A DNA stretch of 64,000 nt from NCBI GenBank assembly GCA_002844335.1, contig CP019154.1:1240001-1304000 (forward strand), written 5' to 3'. Shown here one piece after another: positions 52,017-61,600 of the stretch. The notes beneath the pieces are model-generated. The model made no database searches. It saw only the letters and a list, made by a program, of their open reading frames with translations, and was not told where the DNA came from. The stretch comes from Haloarcula taiwanensis. Lineage in GTDB: Archaea; Halobacteriota; Halobacteria; Halobacteriales; Haloarculaceae. Each line of letters starts with the position of its first letter. The first letter of the stretch is position 1. The translations under genes and the position numbers were made by a program.

Positions 52017-52616
52017 ATGGGTCTGCTTCAGAAATTGAAATCCGCCCTCGGGCTTGACGGGACTGGGTCAGCCACGTCGGGAACGAACCGCGACGTGGAC
52101 GTGACCGTCGAGCGAGAGCCCTCTACTGAAGACGAAGACGCTGTGAAGGGGACGAACACCGCTGCGACTACCGAGACCCACACATCCGATACTGCGGACG
52201 GGGCCGGGACCGAATCAGGGGATGGGAGTGGAACAGCCACGCAGACGGACGGGTCAGAGCCTGCTGTGTCACCAACTCCCACTGACGACGAAACAGAATC
52301 TGTGACCGATGCGTCTTCCGCGGCGTCCGAGCAAGAAACAGCGCTCGACGACGAAGCCGGCGACTCGGAGACCACCGCTGACGAGGAGTCGGCCGAGGCT
52401 GCTGCTGGGGACGCGGGTGAGACCGATGACGGGGAAAACACTGCCCCAGTGACGGAGATCAAAGGTATCGGTCCCGCGTACGCCGACCGACTCGCCGGTA
52501 TCGGCATCGAGACCGTAGGCGAGCTTGCCACTGCGGACGCAGCGGCCATCGCCGCGGACACCGACCTCTCGGAGAGCCGCGTTTCGGGCTGGATCGAGCG
52601 GGCGGAAGAGTTCTGA
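52017..52616 (+). CDS. Acidic protein with C-terminal helix-hairpin-helix domain
   Basis: 199 residues. Residues 1-10 (MGLLQKLKSA) are hydrophobic/basic, 15-140 form a low-complexity Thr/Glu/Asp/Ser linker with high acidity, and 145-199 a helix-hairpin-helix module (EIKGIGPAYADRLAGIGIETV, then SESRVSGWIERAEEF). Similar haloarchaeal proteins may bind DNA or the ribosome-like rod; function unknown. The ATG at 52017 follows a TATA-like ATAAATA that is closer than usual, so the true start could lie a few codons in. Confidence 0.7.
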   Translation: MGLLQKLKSALGLDGTGSATSGTNRDVDVTVEREPSTEDEDAVKGTNTAATTETHTSDTADGAGTESGDGSGTATQTDGSEPAVSPTPTDDETESVTDASSAASEQETALDDEAGDSETTADEESAEAAAGDAGETDDGENTAPVTEIKGIGPAYADRLAGIGIETVGELATADAAAIAADTDLSESRVSGWIERAEEF

Positions 52617-52679
52617 GACAGCTGGCAGTCCATTTCTGAACCGCAAGGGAATTAGTCGCCGCACTGTTTTCGTTCGGTA

Positions 52680-54149
52680 ATGCAATCGGTCGAAACCGAC
52701 CGGACGACGTTCACCGACCGTGCGGCCGACGCACCCTCAGTGGCGCGCGTCCCTGTCGAGGTTCGGGTGGACGTTGCTGACCCGTTTCTCGCCTATCGCC
52801 GGGCGCGCGACGAAACTGGCGGCGTGTATCTGGCGACTACCGGCGGCCAGTCGGGGTGGGGCTACTTCGGGACCGCTCCGGCGGACTTCCGCGAGGTCGA
52901 CCCCGGAGCGGGCCGGACTCTCGCTGCACTGACCGAGTTCCTCGACGGCGAGCGCCTGGTCCGCGCTGACTGTGACGTGCCGTATCCCTGCGGAGCCGTT
53001 GGATGGCTCTCCTACGATGTGGCGCGGGAACTGGAGTCACTGCCCGACAGCGCCGACGCCGACCGCGCGCTCCCGAACCTACAGATAGCTCGCTATGACC
53101 GCTTCGCGGCCTGGGAGGAACCCCGCGGTGAGTCGGTGACCTTGCGCGTGACGGCCTGTCCGCGGGTCGGTGACTTCGAGACGCCAGAATTGGCCTACGA
53201 GTTCGGCAAACAGCACGCGCTGGACCTGGCTCGGGCGGCCGTACAGGGAGACCCCGCTGTCAAGGAGCCGCCAGTCGAGACCGACGAAGCGACCTTCGAG
53301 AGCGACTGCACGCGCGAGTCATTTGCTGACCGGGTCCGAACGGTCAAGCAGTACATCCGCGACGGCGACACGTTCCAGGCGAACGTCTCCCAGCGGCTCC
53401 GTGCCCCCGCGGCGGTCCACCCGGTCGAAGCCTTCGACGCGCTGCGAAGCGTGAATCCGGCACCGTACTCCGCCCTGCTTGAGTTCCCCGGCGTCGACCT
53501 CGTCAGCGCTAGCCCGGAACTGCTCTTGCACCGCGACGGCGACCGAATTGAGACCGAACCTATTGCCGGAACCCGGCCACGGGGCGAGACGCGCGAGGCC
53601 GACGACCGCCTAGAGGCGGACCTGCTCGACGACGGGAAGGAACGGGCCGAACACGCGATGCTCGTCGACCTAGAGCGCAACGACCTCGGGAAAGTAAGCA
53701 AATTTGGCAGCGTCGAGGTACCGGACTACCGGCGCGTCGACCGCTACTCGGAGGTAATGCATCTGGTCTCTGTCGTTGAGGGGCGACTCCGTGACGGCGC
53801 GTCCCTGCAGGACGCCATCGCCGCGGTGTTCCCCGGCGGCACCATCACCGGCGCGCCTAAACCCCGGACGATGGAAATTATCGATGAGGTCGAAGCCACG
53901 CGACGGGGACCGTACACCGGTTCTATCGGCCTGTTCGGCTTCGACGACCGAGCGACGCTGAATATCGTCATCAGAACGCTGGTCCGGTACGCCGAGGAGT
54001 ACCACCTCCGTGTCGGTGCCGGCGTGGTTCACGATTCAGACCCGGACAGCGAGTATCAGGAGACGCTGGACAAGGGCCGCGCCCTCGTCAACGCCGTCGA
54101 CGAGGCGCTCGGGAAGCGCGTCGACTTGGCGATGGAGGACGAGGGATGA
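52680..54149 (+). CDS. pabB: Aminodeoxychorismate/anthranilate synthase component I (PabB-like)
   Basis: 489-residue chorismate-utilising enzyme. Core motifs: [54 protein letters not shown] and [20 protein letters not shown]. The second motif has Ala where the studied E. coli PabB has Lys274, as in TrpE. It is followed by a glutaminase and a class IV aminotransferase, the PabB-PabA-PabC order, so I favour para-aminobenzoate synthesis over tryptophan, with the Ala as a caution. ATG 52680. Confidence 0.83.
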   Translation: MQSVETDRTTFTDRAADAPSVARVPVEVRVDVADPFLAYRRARDETGGVYLATTGGQSGWGYFGTAPADFREVDPGAGRTLAALTEFLDGERLVRADCDVPYPCGAVGWLSYDVARELESLPDSADADRALPNLQIARYDRFAAWEEPRGESVTLRVTACPRVGDFETPELAYEFGKQHALDLARAAVQGDPAVKEPPVETDEATFESDCTRESFADRVRTVKQYIRDGDTFQANVSQRLRAPAAVHPVEAFDALRSVNPAPYSALLEFPGVDLVSASPELLLHRDGDRIETEPIAGTRPRGETREADDRLEADLLDDGKERAEHAMLVDLERNDLGKVSKFGSVEVPDYRRVDRYSEVMHLVSVVEGRLRDGASLQDAIAAVFPGGTITGAPKPRTMEIIDEVEATRRGPYTGSIGLFGFDDRATLNIVIRTLVRYAEEYHLRVGAGVVHDSDPDSEYQETLDKGRALVNAVDEALGKRVDLAMEDEG

Positions 54150-54910
54150 GCGGCCACCGTGGCAGCGGGGGGAGCGGCGATAGCGGCGACGGCGGGGCCA
54201 CCAGCGGCAACAACGCCGGAGGTAGTCCAGCGACAGACTCGCTGGCTCCGACCGTGTTGGTCGTCGACAACTACGATTCCTTCGCGTACAACCTCGTCCA
54301 GTACGTCGGCGAAGTGGTCCTCCGCCTCGGCGGGAGTGAGGACGATGTCATCGTCCGGCGCAACGACGCCATCGACATCGAAGACATCCGAGCGATGGGC
54401 CCCGACGGTATCGTCGTCTCACCGGGGCCGGGGACGCCCGAGGAGGCGGGCGTCTCGGTGCCGATATTCGAGGCGTTGGAATACCCCACGCTGGGTGTCT
54501 GTCTCGGACATCAGGCGCTATGTGCGGCCAACGGCGCGCCCGTCGGCCACGCCGAAGCGGTCGTCCACGGTAAATCCTCGTCGGTTACCCACGACAGCAC
54601 AGGGGTGTTCGAAGACATCCCGGACCCGTTCGATGTCGGCCGGTACCACTCGCTTGCGGTCGACCGCGAGACCCTCCCCGACGTGCTAACTGAGACGGCC
54701 TACACCGTCACCGACGGTGACGCAACGGGCGACGACAGCTCCGAACCGACCGACGTCGGCCAAGGCGGTACCGATGAGTCACGAGTCGTCATGGGCGTGC
54801 GCCACGACGACCGCCCGCACATCGGCGTCCAGTTCCATCCCGAGAGCATCCTGACCGACCACGGCAAGACCATGATCGAGAACTTCTGCCTGCTATGCAA
54901 TACCACGTAA
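54146..54910 (+). CDS. pabA: Aminodeoxychorismate/anthranilate synthase glutaminase (PabA-like)
   Basis: 254 residues. A Gly/Ser-rich 32-residue N-terminal stretch is followed by a class I glutamine amidotransferase: [18 protein letters not shown], the nucleophile in [10 protein letters not shown] and [10 protein letters not shown] with the catalytic His-x-Glu. ATG 54146 overlaps pabB by 4 bp, which makes the extension likely to be translated. A short insertion ([15 protein letters not shown]) precedes the last strand. Supplies ammonia to PabB. Confidence 0.9.
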   Translation: MSGHRGSGGSGDSGDGGATSGNNAGGSPATDSLAPTVLVVDNYDSFAYNLVQYVGEVVLRLGGSEDDVIVRRNDAIDIEDIRAMGPDGIVVSPGPGTPEEAGVSVPIFEALEYPTLGVCLGHQALCAANGAPVGHAEAVVHGKSSSVTHDSTGVFEDIPDPFDVGRYHSLAVDRETLPDVLTETAYTVTDGDATGDDSSEPTDVGQGGTDESRVVMGVRHDDRPHIGVQFHPESILTDHGKTMIENFCLLCNTT

Positions 54911-55767
54911 ACGGGGCGCTCGTCACCGAAGGCGAGGCGACGGTGTCAGTGCGCGACCGCGGGTTCATGTACGGCGATGCGGCATTCGAGACGCTCCGGG
55001 CCTACGGCGGCGAGCCGTTCCAGTGGCACGCCCACCGCGAGCGCCTCCAGCGGACGGCCGAGACGCTGGGCTTCGACGACGCCGTGCCAGATGACCTCCG
55101 TGAGCGCGTTGACGAGACGCTCGCGGCCAACGACCTCGACGAGGCGTACGTCCGGCTGTCTGTCACACGGGGTGTCCAGCCCGGGAAGCTCACTCCGGGA
55201 CAGGATGTCGACCCCACTGTCGTCGTCATCTGCAAGGGGCTCCCGAGGGGCGGGCTCAACGGCGAGCGCGTCTGGGACGAGCCGGCGTCGGTTCAGACGG
55301 TCCGGACCCGGCGGATTCCGAGCGAGGCCGTCCCGGCGGACGCAAAGACGCACAACTACCTCAACGGGATTCTCGGCCGGCTCGAACTTCGAAAGGCCGC
55401 CGCTGGCGGCGAGCCCGCCGACGAATGTCTCATCCGAGACATGGACGGTAATCTGGCCGAGGGAGCGACGAGCAACCTCTTTTTCGTCACGGACAACGGC
55501 CTCCGGACGCCGAGTACGGATCTGGACCTACTGCCGGGGGTCACCCGCGACGTGGTAATGGACATCGCCCGCGGCGAGGACTTCCCCGTCGAGACCGGCC
55601 ACTACTCGCTCGATGCCCTGCGTGATGCTGACGAGGCGTTTCTCACGAACTCGACGTGGGAGATCCGCCCGATTGCGACCGTCGACGGCATCTCCGTCGG
55701 GAGCGGGCCGATGACGAAGCTCCTTCAGCGGTTGTTCGACGAGCGAATCGAGGAGCGGCACTACTGA
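54895..55767 (+). CDS. pabC: Class IV aminotransferase, aminodeoxychorismate lyase-like (PabC)
   Basis: 290 residues. PLP fold-type IV: RDRGFMYGDAAFETLRAY at the start, AKTHNYLNGILGRLE with the PLP lysine and EGATSNLFFV. Such proteins are either 4-amino-4-deoxychorismate lyase or branched-chain aminotransferase. Operon position after pabBA, with a 16-bp overlap, supports the lyase that releases para-aminobenzoate and pyruvate. Folate synthesis is known in halophiles. Confidence 0.85.
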   Translation: MQYHVNGALVTEGEATVSVRDRGFMYGDAAFETLRAYGGEPFQWHAHRERLQRTAETLGFDDAVPDDLRERVDETLAANDLDEAYVRLSVTRGVQPGKLTPGQDVDPTVVVICKGLPRGGLNGERVWDEPASVQTVRTRRIPSEAVPADAKTHNYLNGILGRLELRKAAAGGEPADECLIRDMDGNLAEGATSNLFFVTDNGLRTPSTDLDLLPGVTRDVVMDIARGEDFPVETGHYSLDALRDADEAFLTNSTWEIRPIATVDGISVGSGPMTKLLQRLFDERIEERHY

Positions 55768-55859
55768 GATGGGCTTCGTTTTGTGGGTCATCGCTTCAGT
55801 ACGTGAATAGGGCCGGAACCGGCGGTTTGAAACGGCTTACGTACTTACGGATGCATAGT

Positions 55860-56276
55860 ATGGACGAGGACAGCCGTATCGTCGCGCTGGACGAGGTGCC
55901 CGATGACGGAACGTTTCTGTTCACTGTTCGCGACGGCTTCGACACGAAGGAGGCGATTATCGTCGAGTTGTCCGACGCGGTCGTCGCGTTCGAGAACTAC
56001 TGTCCACACTGGACAGATGTCCGACTCGACAAGGGCAGTGGGGCGACAGTTCGCAACGGGCAACTGGTGTGTGAGAAACACGGGGCGACGTTCGAATCCG
56101 ATTCGGGGCTGTGTAACTACGGCCCTTGCGAGGGAGCGGTTCTGGAGGAAGTCTCTATCACCACCGAGGACGGTGACGTCTACCTGACCGACGAGCGCTA
56201 CGAGTTCGAAAATCAGGGGCCGTCGGGCGACCACGACCTCTCTTCGCGCGGTCGCATCGGCTTCTCGGGGAACTGA
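55860..56276 (+). CDS. Rieske-type 2Fe-2S protein
   Basis: 138 residues. ENYCPHWTDVRLDKGSG and LVCEKHGATFESDSGLC give the two C-x-H / C-x2-H ligand pairs of a Rieske cluster, and SDSGLCNYGPCEG the following loop. It is a soluble ferredoxin-like Rieske, not membrane-bound. ATG 55860 is used; ATG 55851 is nine bases upstream. Electron carrier or oxygenase component; partner unknown. Confidence 0.87.
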   Translation: MDEDSRIVALDEVPDDGTFLFTVRDGFDTKEAIIVELSDAVVAFENYCPHWTDVRLDKGSGATVRNGQLVCEKHGATFESDSGLCNYGPCEGAVLEEVSITTEDGDVYLTDERYEFENQGPSGDHDLSSRGRIGFSGN

Positions 56277-56312
56277 ACGGCTGGAATCGGCGTCTCCGGG
56301 ATTCGTTACGGG

Positions 56313-56603
56313 TTAGCTGATCCGGTACGCCGGCTCCGAGACCGCTTCGCATTTGCACTCCGGACACCGACTCGGTCGGTTTGTCAGGTCGTCGAAGTCC
56401 GTGAAGCCGCACTCCTCGCACTCCGGCGGCGCGACGAGGAGCTGTTCGTCGGTCGATTCCAGGGACTTGGAGATATGCTCTACGTGCGTGAGCGCGTCGC
56501 TGGTCTGTATCTCGAACTCGTTCGCGATTGTCCCTGCAGCCATCGCTTCGTCGCGTAGTTGGTCAGCGATGCGCTGGCGCGTCGTCCGACTTGCCTCGCG
56601 CAT
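56313..56603 (-). CDS. HTH/zinc-ribbon transcriptional regulator
   Basis: 96 residues. A winged-helix half (REASRTTRQRIADQLRDEAMAAGTIANEFEIQTSDALTHVEHISKS) joins a zinc ribbon C-E-E-C ... C-P-E-C. It resembles the archaeal COG3357 class, which has an HTH fused to a zinc ribbon. Start ATG 56603 removes a five-codon lead (MRTSP) not conserved. Target unknown; it diverges from the UspA gene. Confidence 0.82.
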   Translation of the reverse strand: MREASRTTRQRIADQLRDEAMAAGTIANEFEIQTSDALTHVEHISKSLESTDEQLLVAPPECEECGFTDFDDLTNRPSRCPECKCEAVSEPAYRIS

Positions 56604-56693
56604 GGGAGAAGTTCGCATCCGACTGTTATAGGCTTTGTTCTGTTCTCGGAGCCCCGCAGTGACTCTCTCGGTAGTCCTGTCTCAGCCACGATA

Positions 56694-56700
56694 CTTTATC
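56694..56700 (+). promoter_or_regulatory. TATA-like box of the UspA gene
   Basis: CTTTATC lies 31 bp before ATG 56728, leaving a nearly leaderless transcript. Confidence 0.5.
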
Positions 56701-56727
56701 ACCGACGGCGGTGAACAGCGACACCCA

Positions 56728-57597
56728 ATGTTCGATAGAATCCTCGTTCCGACCGACGGCAGCCCCGGTTCCGAGCGCGCGTTCGAGGTCGCTGCGACGC
56801 TTGCCGGCACTCACGATGCAGCGGTCCATGTGCTCTCGGTCGTCGACGAGCACGGGCCCACGGACGACGACTGGGACTACGACGACGGCTCCCCGGCGGA
56901 TGCCTTCGTCGAATCCCAGACCGACCACGTCGACACCGAGGGTCTGTCCGTCACCCCCGCCGTCCGCGAGGGAGTCGTCCACGACGCGATTCTCGACTAC
57001 GCCGACGAGAACGATATCGACCTCATCGTCATGGGAACCCATGGTCGGACCGGTGTCCGACGGTTCCTTCTGGGCAGTGTCACCGAAAAGGTCGTTCGCC
57101 TCGCCGATGTGCCGGTCCTCTCGGTCAAAGCCGACGCTGAGCCGGGGACCGTCTCGTTCGACGACATTCTACTCCCGACCGATGGCAGCAGCGGTGCAGA
57201 GGCGGCTATTGAACCGGCAGGCGCGCTCGCAAGCGCAACCGATGCCACTACCCATCTCGTTTCGGTCGTGGACACGCGGTCGCTCGGTATCGACGTCGGA
57301 TCGACTGTCATCGTCGACGAACTGGAGTCGGTCGCGACGGATGCTGTCGGGGGGGCGTCCGACCGGCTCTCCGAGCTGGGAGTCGAGACTGTCGAGACAG
57401 CTATCACTCACGGCGTCCCGTATCGGGCCATCCTCGACGCTATCGAGGATACTGACGCCGACCTCGTCGTCATCGGCACTCACGGCCGCACCGGTGTCGA
57501 CCGCTACCTCCTGGGTAGCGTCGCGGAAAAGCTGGTCCGAACGTCGCCGGTACCGGTGCTGACCGTTCGAGCACCAAGCGCCAGTGACGAGAGCTAA
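56728..57597 (+). CDS. Universal stress protein, tandem UspA
   Basis: 289 residues with two UspA domains: residues 1-140 (FDRILVPTDGSPGSERAF ... MGTHGRTGVRRFLLGSVTEKVVR) and 148-285 (FDDILLPTDGSSGAEAAI ... IGTHGRTGVDRYLLGSVAEKLVR). Each has the ATP-binding G-x2-G-x9-G(S/T) motif. The two halves are clearly duplicated. Start ATG 56728 is favoured because TATA spacing is optimal. It pairs with an FNR-like gene in convergent orientation. Confidence 0.9.
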   Translation: MFDRILVPTDGSPGSERAFEVAATLAGTHDAAVHVLSVVDEHGPTDDDWDYDDGSPADAFVESQTDHVDTEGLSVTPAVREGVVHDAILDYADENDIDLIVMGTHGRTGVRRFLLGSVTEKVVRLADVPVLSVKADAEPGTVSFDDILLPTDGSSGAEAAIEPAGALASATDATTHLVSVVDTRSLGIDVGSTVIVDELESVATDAVGGASDRLSELGVETVETAITHGVPYRAILDAIEDTDADLVVIGTHGRTGVDRYLLGSVAEKLVRTSPVPVLTVRAPSASDES

Positions 57598-57663
57598 CAC
57601 CGCTACCACCGGTCAAACGGTGAGTTAGCAGGCGGGACGACGCTCGAATGGCGGTGGGACGAG

Positions 57664-58299
57664 CTATCCGAAGTTCTCGACTTTGGCATCATCAGTGCTA
57701 ATGCCAGCGGCCTCCAGCGCCTCCGTGGCGGCATCGAGGAAGTCCGCGAAGCCGTAAATGAACACTTGCCCACCGTCCTCAACGGCATCGGCGACTGGCT
57801 CGGTCAGGGACGCCTCGCCATCGATGACCGAGACGAGCGCCCCGGCCTCGGCGAGCGCGTCTAGTCGGTCCCCGTGGACCGGCGCGTCGTCCTGATACAC
57901 GACTGCGGCCTCGTTACCATCGTCCAGTGCACGCTCGGCGATACCGACCGCCGGACCGACGCCGGGGCCGCCGGCCAACACGACGACGCGGCTCTCGCCC
58001 TCGTAGTAATCCGACCCGAACGGCCCGGCGATACGGACGCCGTCGCCCGCTTCGAGCGCACCGAGTTTCGGTGCCAGTTCGCCGTCGGGGTCGATACCGA
58101 CGGTGATCTCGAACGCCTCGTCGACCGTCGGCGAAGAGATAGTGTAGAACCGCGAGATATTCTCCCCGTCGACGGTCAATGTCAGTTTGACGAACTGACC
58201 CGGCTGTGCGTCGAAGGCATCCGGTGTCTCAAAGTCAATCGCCACGGTGTCTGGTCCGACATCTCGGACGGCAACCACGTCGAGGACTCGTTCATCCAT
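57664..58299 (-). CDS. FAD-binding oxidoreductase (ferredoxin-NADP reductase-like)
   Basis: 211 residues. RFYTISSPT is the FAD-binding R-x-Y-S/T motif; GPFGSDYYEG the flavin-phosphate loop; LAGGPGVGPAVGIA the pyridine-nucleotide loop; YGFADFLDAATEALE the C-terminal nicotinamide-site region. The size, about 210, is that of minimal FNR domains. Could reduce the ferredoxins in the window. Start ATG 58299. Confidence 0.85.
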   Translation of the reverse strand: MDERVLDVVAVRDVGPDTVAIDFETPDAFDAQPGQFVKLTLTVDGENISRFYTISSPTVDEAFEITVGIDPDGELAPKLGALEAGDGVRIAGPFGSDYYEGESRVVVLAGGPGVGPAVGIAERALDDGNEAAVVYQDDAPVHGDRLDALAEAGALVSVIDGEASLTEPVADAVEDGGQVFIYGFADFLDAATEALEAAGISTDDAKVENFG

Positions 58300-58366
58300 A
58301 TCCCAGAGTTACCGTGACTGGGCAAGGGGGTTACGGTCGCGGAGTTTCAGCCTAGTCGGATCGTAT

Positions 58367-58407
58367 TGCCGGTTTTTTCCTACATACGGGTGATTATGCC
58401 GGTTTTT
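58367..58407. repeat. 11-bp direct repeat with 30-bp period upstream of korA
   Basis: TGCCGGTTTTT occurs at 58367-58377 and again at 58397-58407, separated by exactly 30 bp, about 100-138 bp upstream of korA. Confidence 0.5.
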
Positions 58408-58504
58408 GCTCGAGACCATACCAAAATTCACTCAAAAGCGAGTAGTACGCGCGCGGGCGCTTACGGAAGGCTTTTCCTACCACGCTGGCTACCCGAGGGA
58501 TATA

Positions 58505-60265
58505 ATGCCAGAGGACCTGAACTGGGCCATCGGCGGCGAAGCCGGCGATGGAATCGACTCCACCGGGAAGATTTTCGCGCAGGCACTCTCCCGGGCTGGT
58601 CGACACGTCTTCACCTCAAAGGACTTCGCCTCCCGCATCCGCGGCGGGTACACCGCCTACAAGGTACGGACGTCAGTCGACCGCGTTGAGAGTGTCGTCG
58701 ACCGCCTCGACATCCTGATCGCACTCACCGAGCGCACGATCCACGAGAACGAGGACGAACTCCACGAGGACTCCGTCATCATCTATGACGGCGAGCGTTC
58801 GACGATGCAGGACGTGGAAGTGCCCGGCGACGCGACGGCACTCGAAGTACCGCTGAAACGGCTCGCCGAGGACGCGGGTGGGGCCATCATGCTCAACGTC
58901 GTCGCCCTCGGTGCGGCGTGTGAGGTCACCGGCTTCCCCATCGAGAACCTTGACGAAAGCCTCGAAAAGCGCTTCGGCGACAAGGGCGAGGCCATCGTCG
59001 AGAACAACAAGGAAGCCGCCCGGAAGGGACAGGACTACGTGCAGGAGGAGTACGGCGAGTTCGACTACGACATGGAGACCACCGACGAGGACTACGTGCT
59101 CCTCAACGGGGACGAGGCCATCGGCATGGGCGCTATCGCCGCCGGCTGTCGCTTCTACGCCGGCTATCCAATCACACCGGCGACGGACGTGATGGAGTAC
59201 ATGACCGGCCGCGTCGACCAGTTCGGCGGGAAGGTCGTCCAGGCCGAGGACGAACTCTCCGCAATCAACATGGCCCTCGGTGCGGCCCGCGCCGGTGCCC
59301 GAGCCATGACCGCCACGTCCGGACCGGGTATCGACCTGATGACCGAGACGTTCGGGCTGGTCGCCACCAGCGAGACGCCGCTGGTTATCTGTGATGTGAT
59401 GCGCTCCGGTCCCTCGACCGGGATGCCGACCAAGCAGGAGCAGGGCGACCTCAACATGACACTGTACGGCGGCCACGGCGAGATTCCACGGTTCGTCGTC
59501 GCGCCGACCACGGTTTCGGAGTGCTTCTGGAAGACCGTCGAGGCGTTCAACCTCGCCGAGAAGTACCAGACCCCGGTCTTCCTCGTTTCGGACCTCGCGA
59601 TGGCCGTGACGGAGCAGACCTTCTCCCCCGAGACGTTCGACATGGACGAGGTCGAAATCGACCGCGGCAAGGTCGTCGACGAGAACGACATCGACGCCTG
59701 GCTCGACGAGAAGGGCCGCTTCCAGGCCCACTTCGCCGCCGCCGACGGCATCTCGCCGCGTGCGTTCCCCGGGACGACCGACGGCGCGCACATGACGACC
59801 GGCCTCGAACACGACGAACTCGGTCGGCGGACCGAAGACACGGACATCCGCATCGAGCAGGTCGACAAGCGCCAGCGGAAAGTCGAGACCGCCCGCGAGC
59901 AGGAGGACTTCGACTACCGCGAGTTCGGCGACCCCGACGCGGACACGCTAGTCATCTCCTGGGGCTCCAACGAGGGCGCGCTCCGCGAGGGGCTGACACT
60001 GCTGGAGGAGGACGGCTACGACATCCGGTTCCTCTCGGTCCCGTACATCTTCCCCCGACCGGACCTCACCGAGGAGATCGAGGCGGCCGAGGACGTCATC
60101 GTCGTCGAGTGCAACGCTACCGGCCAGTTCGCGGATGTCATCGAACACGATGTCCTCGAACGGGTCCAGCGCATCAACAAGTACAACGGCGTTCGGTTCA
60201 AGGCAGACGAACTGGCGACAGAGATAAAGCAGACGCTTGACACACCCGCGGAGGCAACACAATGA
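58505..60265 (+). CDS. korA: 2-Oxoacid:ferredoxin oxidoreductase alpha subunit (KorA)
   Basis: 586 residues. A gamma-type domain (about 1-185; GGEAGDGIDSTGKIF) is fused in front of the alpha domain (about 200-586; AAGCRFYAGYPITPATDVMEYM). ATG 58505 is preferred over 58406 because the 33 extra residues are not conserved. With KorB it decarboxylates 2-oxoglutarate to succinyl-CoA using ferredoxin. I recall that the halobacterial Kor pair has the same lengths. The substrate is inferred from the domain order and size. Confidence 0.88.
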   Translation: MPEDLNWAIGGEAGDGIDSTGKIFAQALSRAGRHVFTSKDFASRIRGGYTAYKVRTSVDRVESVVDRLDILIALTERTIHENEDELHEDSVIIYDGERSTMQDVEVPGDATALEVPLKRLAEDAGGAIMLNVVALGAACEVTGFPIENLDESLEKRFGDKGEAIVENNKEAARKGQDYVQEEYGEFDYDMETTDEDYVLLNGDEAIGMGAIAAGCRFYAGYPITPATDVMEYMTGRVDQFGGKVVQAEDELSAINMALGAARAGARAMTATSGPGIDLMTETFGLVATSETPLVICDVMRSGPSTGMPTKQEQGDLNMTLYGGHGEIPRFVVAPTTVSECFWKTVEAFNLAEKYQTPVFLVSDLAMAVTEQTFSPETFDMDEVEIDRGKVVDENDIDAWLDEKGRFQAHFAAADGISPRAFPGTTDGAHMTTGLEHDELGRRTEDTDIRIEQVDKRQRKVETAREQEDFDYREFGDPDADTLVISWGSNEGALREGLTLLEEDGYDIRFLSVPYIFPRPDLTEEIEAAEDVIVVECNATGQFADVIEHDVLERVQRINKYNGVRFKADELATEIKQTLDTPAEATQ

Positions 60266-61125
60266 GTTCCGACGTTCGCTTCACAGACTTCAAATCCGAC
60301 AAGCAACCGACCTGGTGTCCCGGCTGCGGTGACTTCGGGACGATGAACGGCATGATGAAGGCGCTGGCGGAGACGGGCAACGACCCCGATAACACCTTCA
60401 TCGTCGCCGGTATCGGCTGTTCCGGCAAGATCGGGACGTACATGCACAGCTACGCGCTCCACGGCGTCCACGGCCGCGCCCTGCCCGTGGGAATCGGCGT
60501 GAAGATGGCCAACCCGGACCTCGAAGTGATGGTCTCGGGTGGTGACGGCGACGGCTACTCCATCGGGGCTGGCCACTTCATCCACGCTGTCCGCCGCAAC
60601 GTAGACATGAGCTACGTCGTAATGGACAACCGAATTTACGGGCTGACAAAGGGTCAGGCCTCGCCAACCTCGCGCGAGGACTTCGAGACCTCGACCTCGC
60701 CGGACGGCCCGAACCAGCCGCCGGTCAACCCCAAGGCGCTCGCCTTGGCCTCCGGCGCGACGTTCATCGCGCAGTCGTTCTCCTCGAACGCACAGCGCCA
60801 CGCCGAGATCGTCCAGAAAGCCGTCGAGCACGACGGGTTCGGCTTCGTCAACGTCTACTCGCCGTGTGTGACGTTCAACGACGTGGACACTTACGACTAC
60901 TTCCGCGACGCCATCGTGGACCTCGACGAAACCGACCACGACCCGTCGGACCGCGACCAGGCCAAGGACAAGATTCTCGAAAGCGAGAAGGAGTACATGG
61001 GCGTCCTCTACCAGGACGAGGATTCAGTCCCGTTCGAGGAACGCGAGGGCGTCGAGGGTTCGATGGCCGAGATTCCCGACGGCGCGCCCGAGGGCGCGAT
61101 GGACCTCGTCCGCGAGTTCTACTAG
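60262..61125 (+). CDS. korB: 2-Oxoacid:ferredoxin oxidoreductase beta subunit (KorB)
   Basis: 287 residues. Cysteines WCPGCGD and GIGCSGKIG ligate the 4Fe-4S cluster and GDGDGYSIG...N (GDG + YVVMDNRIYG) binds thiamine diphosphate. Overlaps korA by 4 bp (ATGA). Cluster count (one) fits the haloarchaeal enzyme. Confidence 0.9.
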   Translation: MSSDVRFTDFKSDKQPTWCPGCGDFGTMNGMMKALAETGNDPDNTFIVAGIGCSGKIGTYMHSYALHGVHGRALPVGIGVKMANPDLEVMVSGGDGDGYSIGAGHFIHAVRRNVDMSYVVMDNRIYGLTKGQASPTSREDFETSTSPDGPNQPPVNPKALALASGATFIAQSFSSNAQRHAEIVQKAVEHDGFGFVNVYSPCVTFNDVDTYDYFRDAIVDLDETDHDPSDRDQAKDKILESEKEYMGVLYQDEDSVPFEEREGVEGSMAEIPDGAPEGAMDLVREFY

Positions 61126-61552
61126 ACCAGCCGTTTCTGTTTCTGATCTCCCCGCCCCGTTGGAGCAGTTCCTGCACGTCGATATTGAACTCGGCGGGCA
61201 GTTCGAGGGGCGCTTTGAGCATAACACGGGGAGCCGCCGGCACGTCTTCGTGGCAGGTAATCACCGTGGCGGGTCAGAACCTCGATCCTAGCCGGGAAAA
61301 ACCCATCTCTGGTTAGCGGATTACGTCCTCATCAACAGGGGGACCACCGCCGACGTGGCCTGAATTCACGGGGCAAAGCAAGCGTCCGGCACACGAATCC
61401 AGACGCGGAAATCATCTGTGCGAACTCGACGATTGCGGCCGATGGGAGCACCATCGCTGGAGAACACGTTCCCGGCGTTGAAGACGGACCGACACTCGCC
61501 CACTGTGCTATACTCTATGGCGCCAGATATCTCTTCGGCGCGTGATCACCTA
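61126..61552. other. Gene-poor stretch with possible coding relics
   Basis: Downstream of korB no intact gene is seen. Minus strand 61264 to about 61170 reads as a short protein-like frame (ITCHEDVPAAPRVMLKAPLE onward). Plus strand 61381-61551 reads as a frame with NPDAEIICANSTIAADGSTIA and AHCAILYGARYLFGA then a stop, both without a good start. They look like relics of lost genes beside an IS remnant. Confidence 0.4.
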
Positions 61553-61572
61553 CCTCGGCGTTCACGCCGAGG
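61553..61572 (-). repeat. IS200/IS605 right-end hairpin next to tnpB relic
   Basis: CCTCGGCGT and ACGCCGAGG are perfect 9-base arms separated by 2 nt, 29 nt beyond the stop of the tnpB relic. It matches the terminal hairpin of IS605-type elements, where the RNA guide scaffold (omega RNA; sotRNA in haloarchaea) ends. Confidence 0.65.
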
Positions 61573-61600
61573 TTTGTCGGTGGACTCCCCGGTCTATCCA

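Noticed and set aside
52680-54910. trpE-trpG assignment for the two chorismate genes
   Set aside because: Followed immediately by a class IV aminotransferase, which points to pabC; kept as an alternative because of the Ala motif.
61024-61227. Short minus-strand frame rich in Cys/Ser after korB
   Set aside because: Out-of-frame reading of the possible relic; no support.
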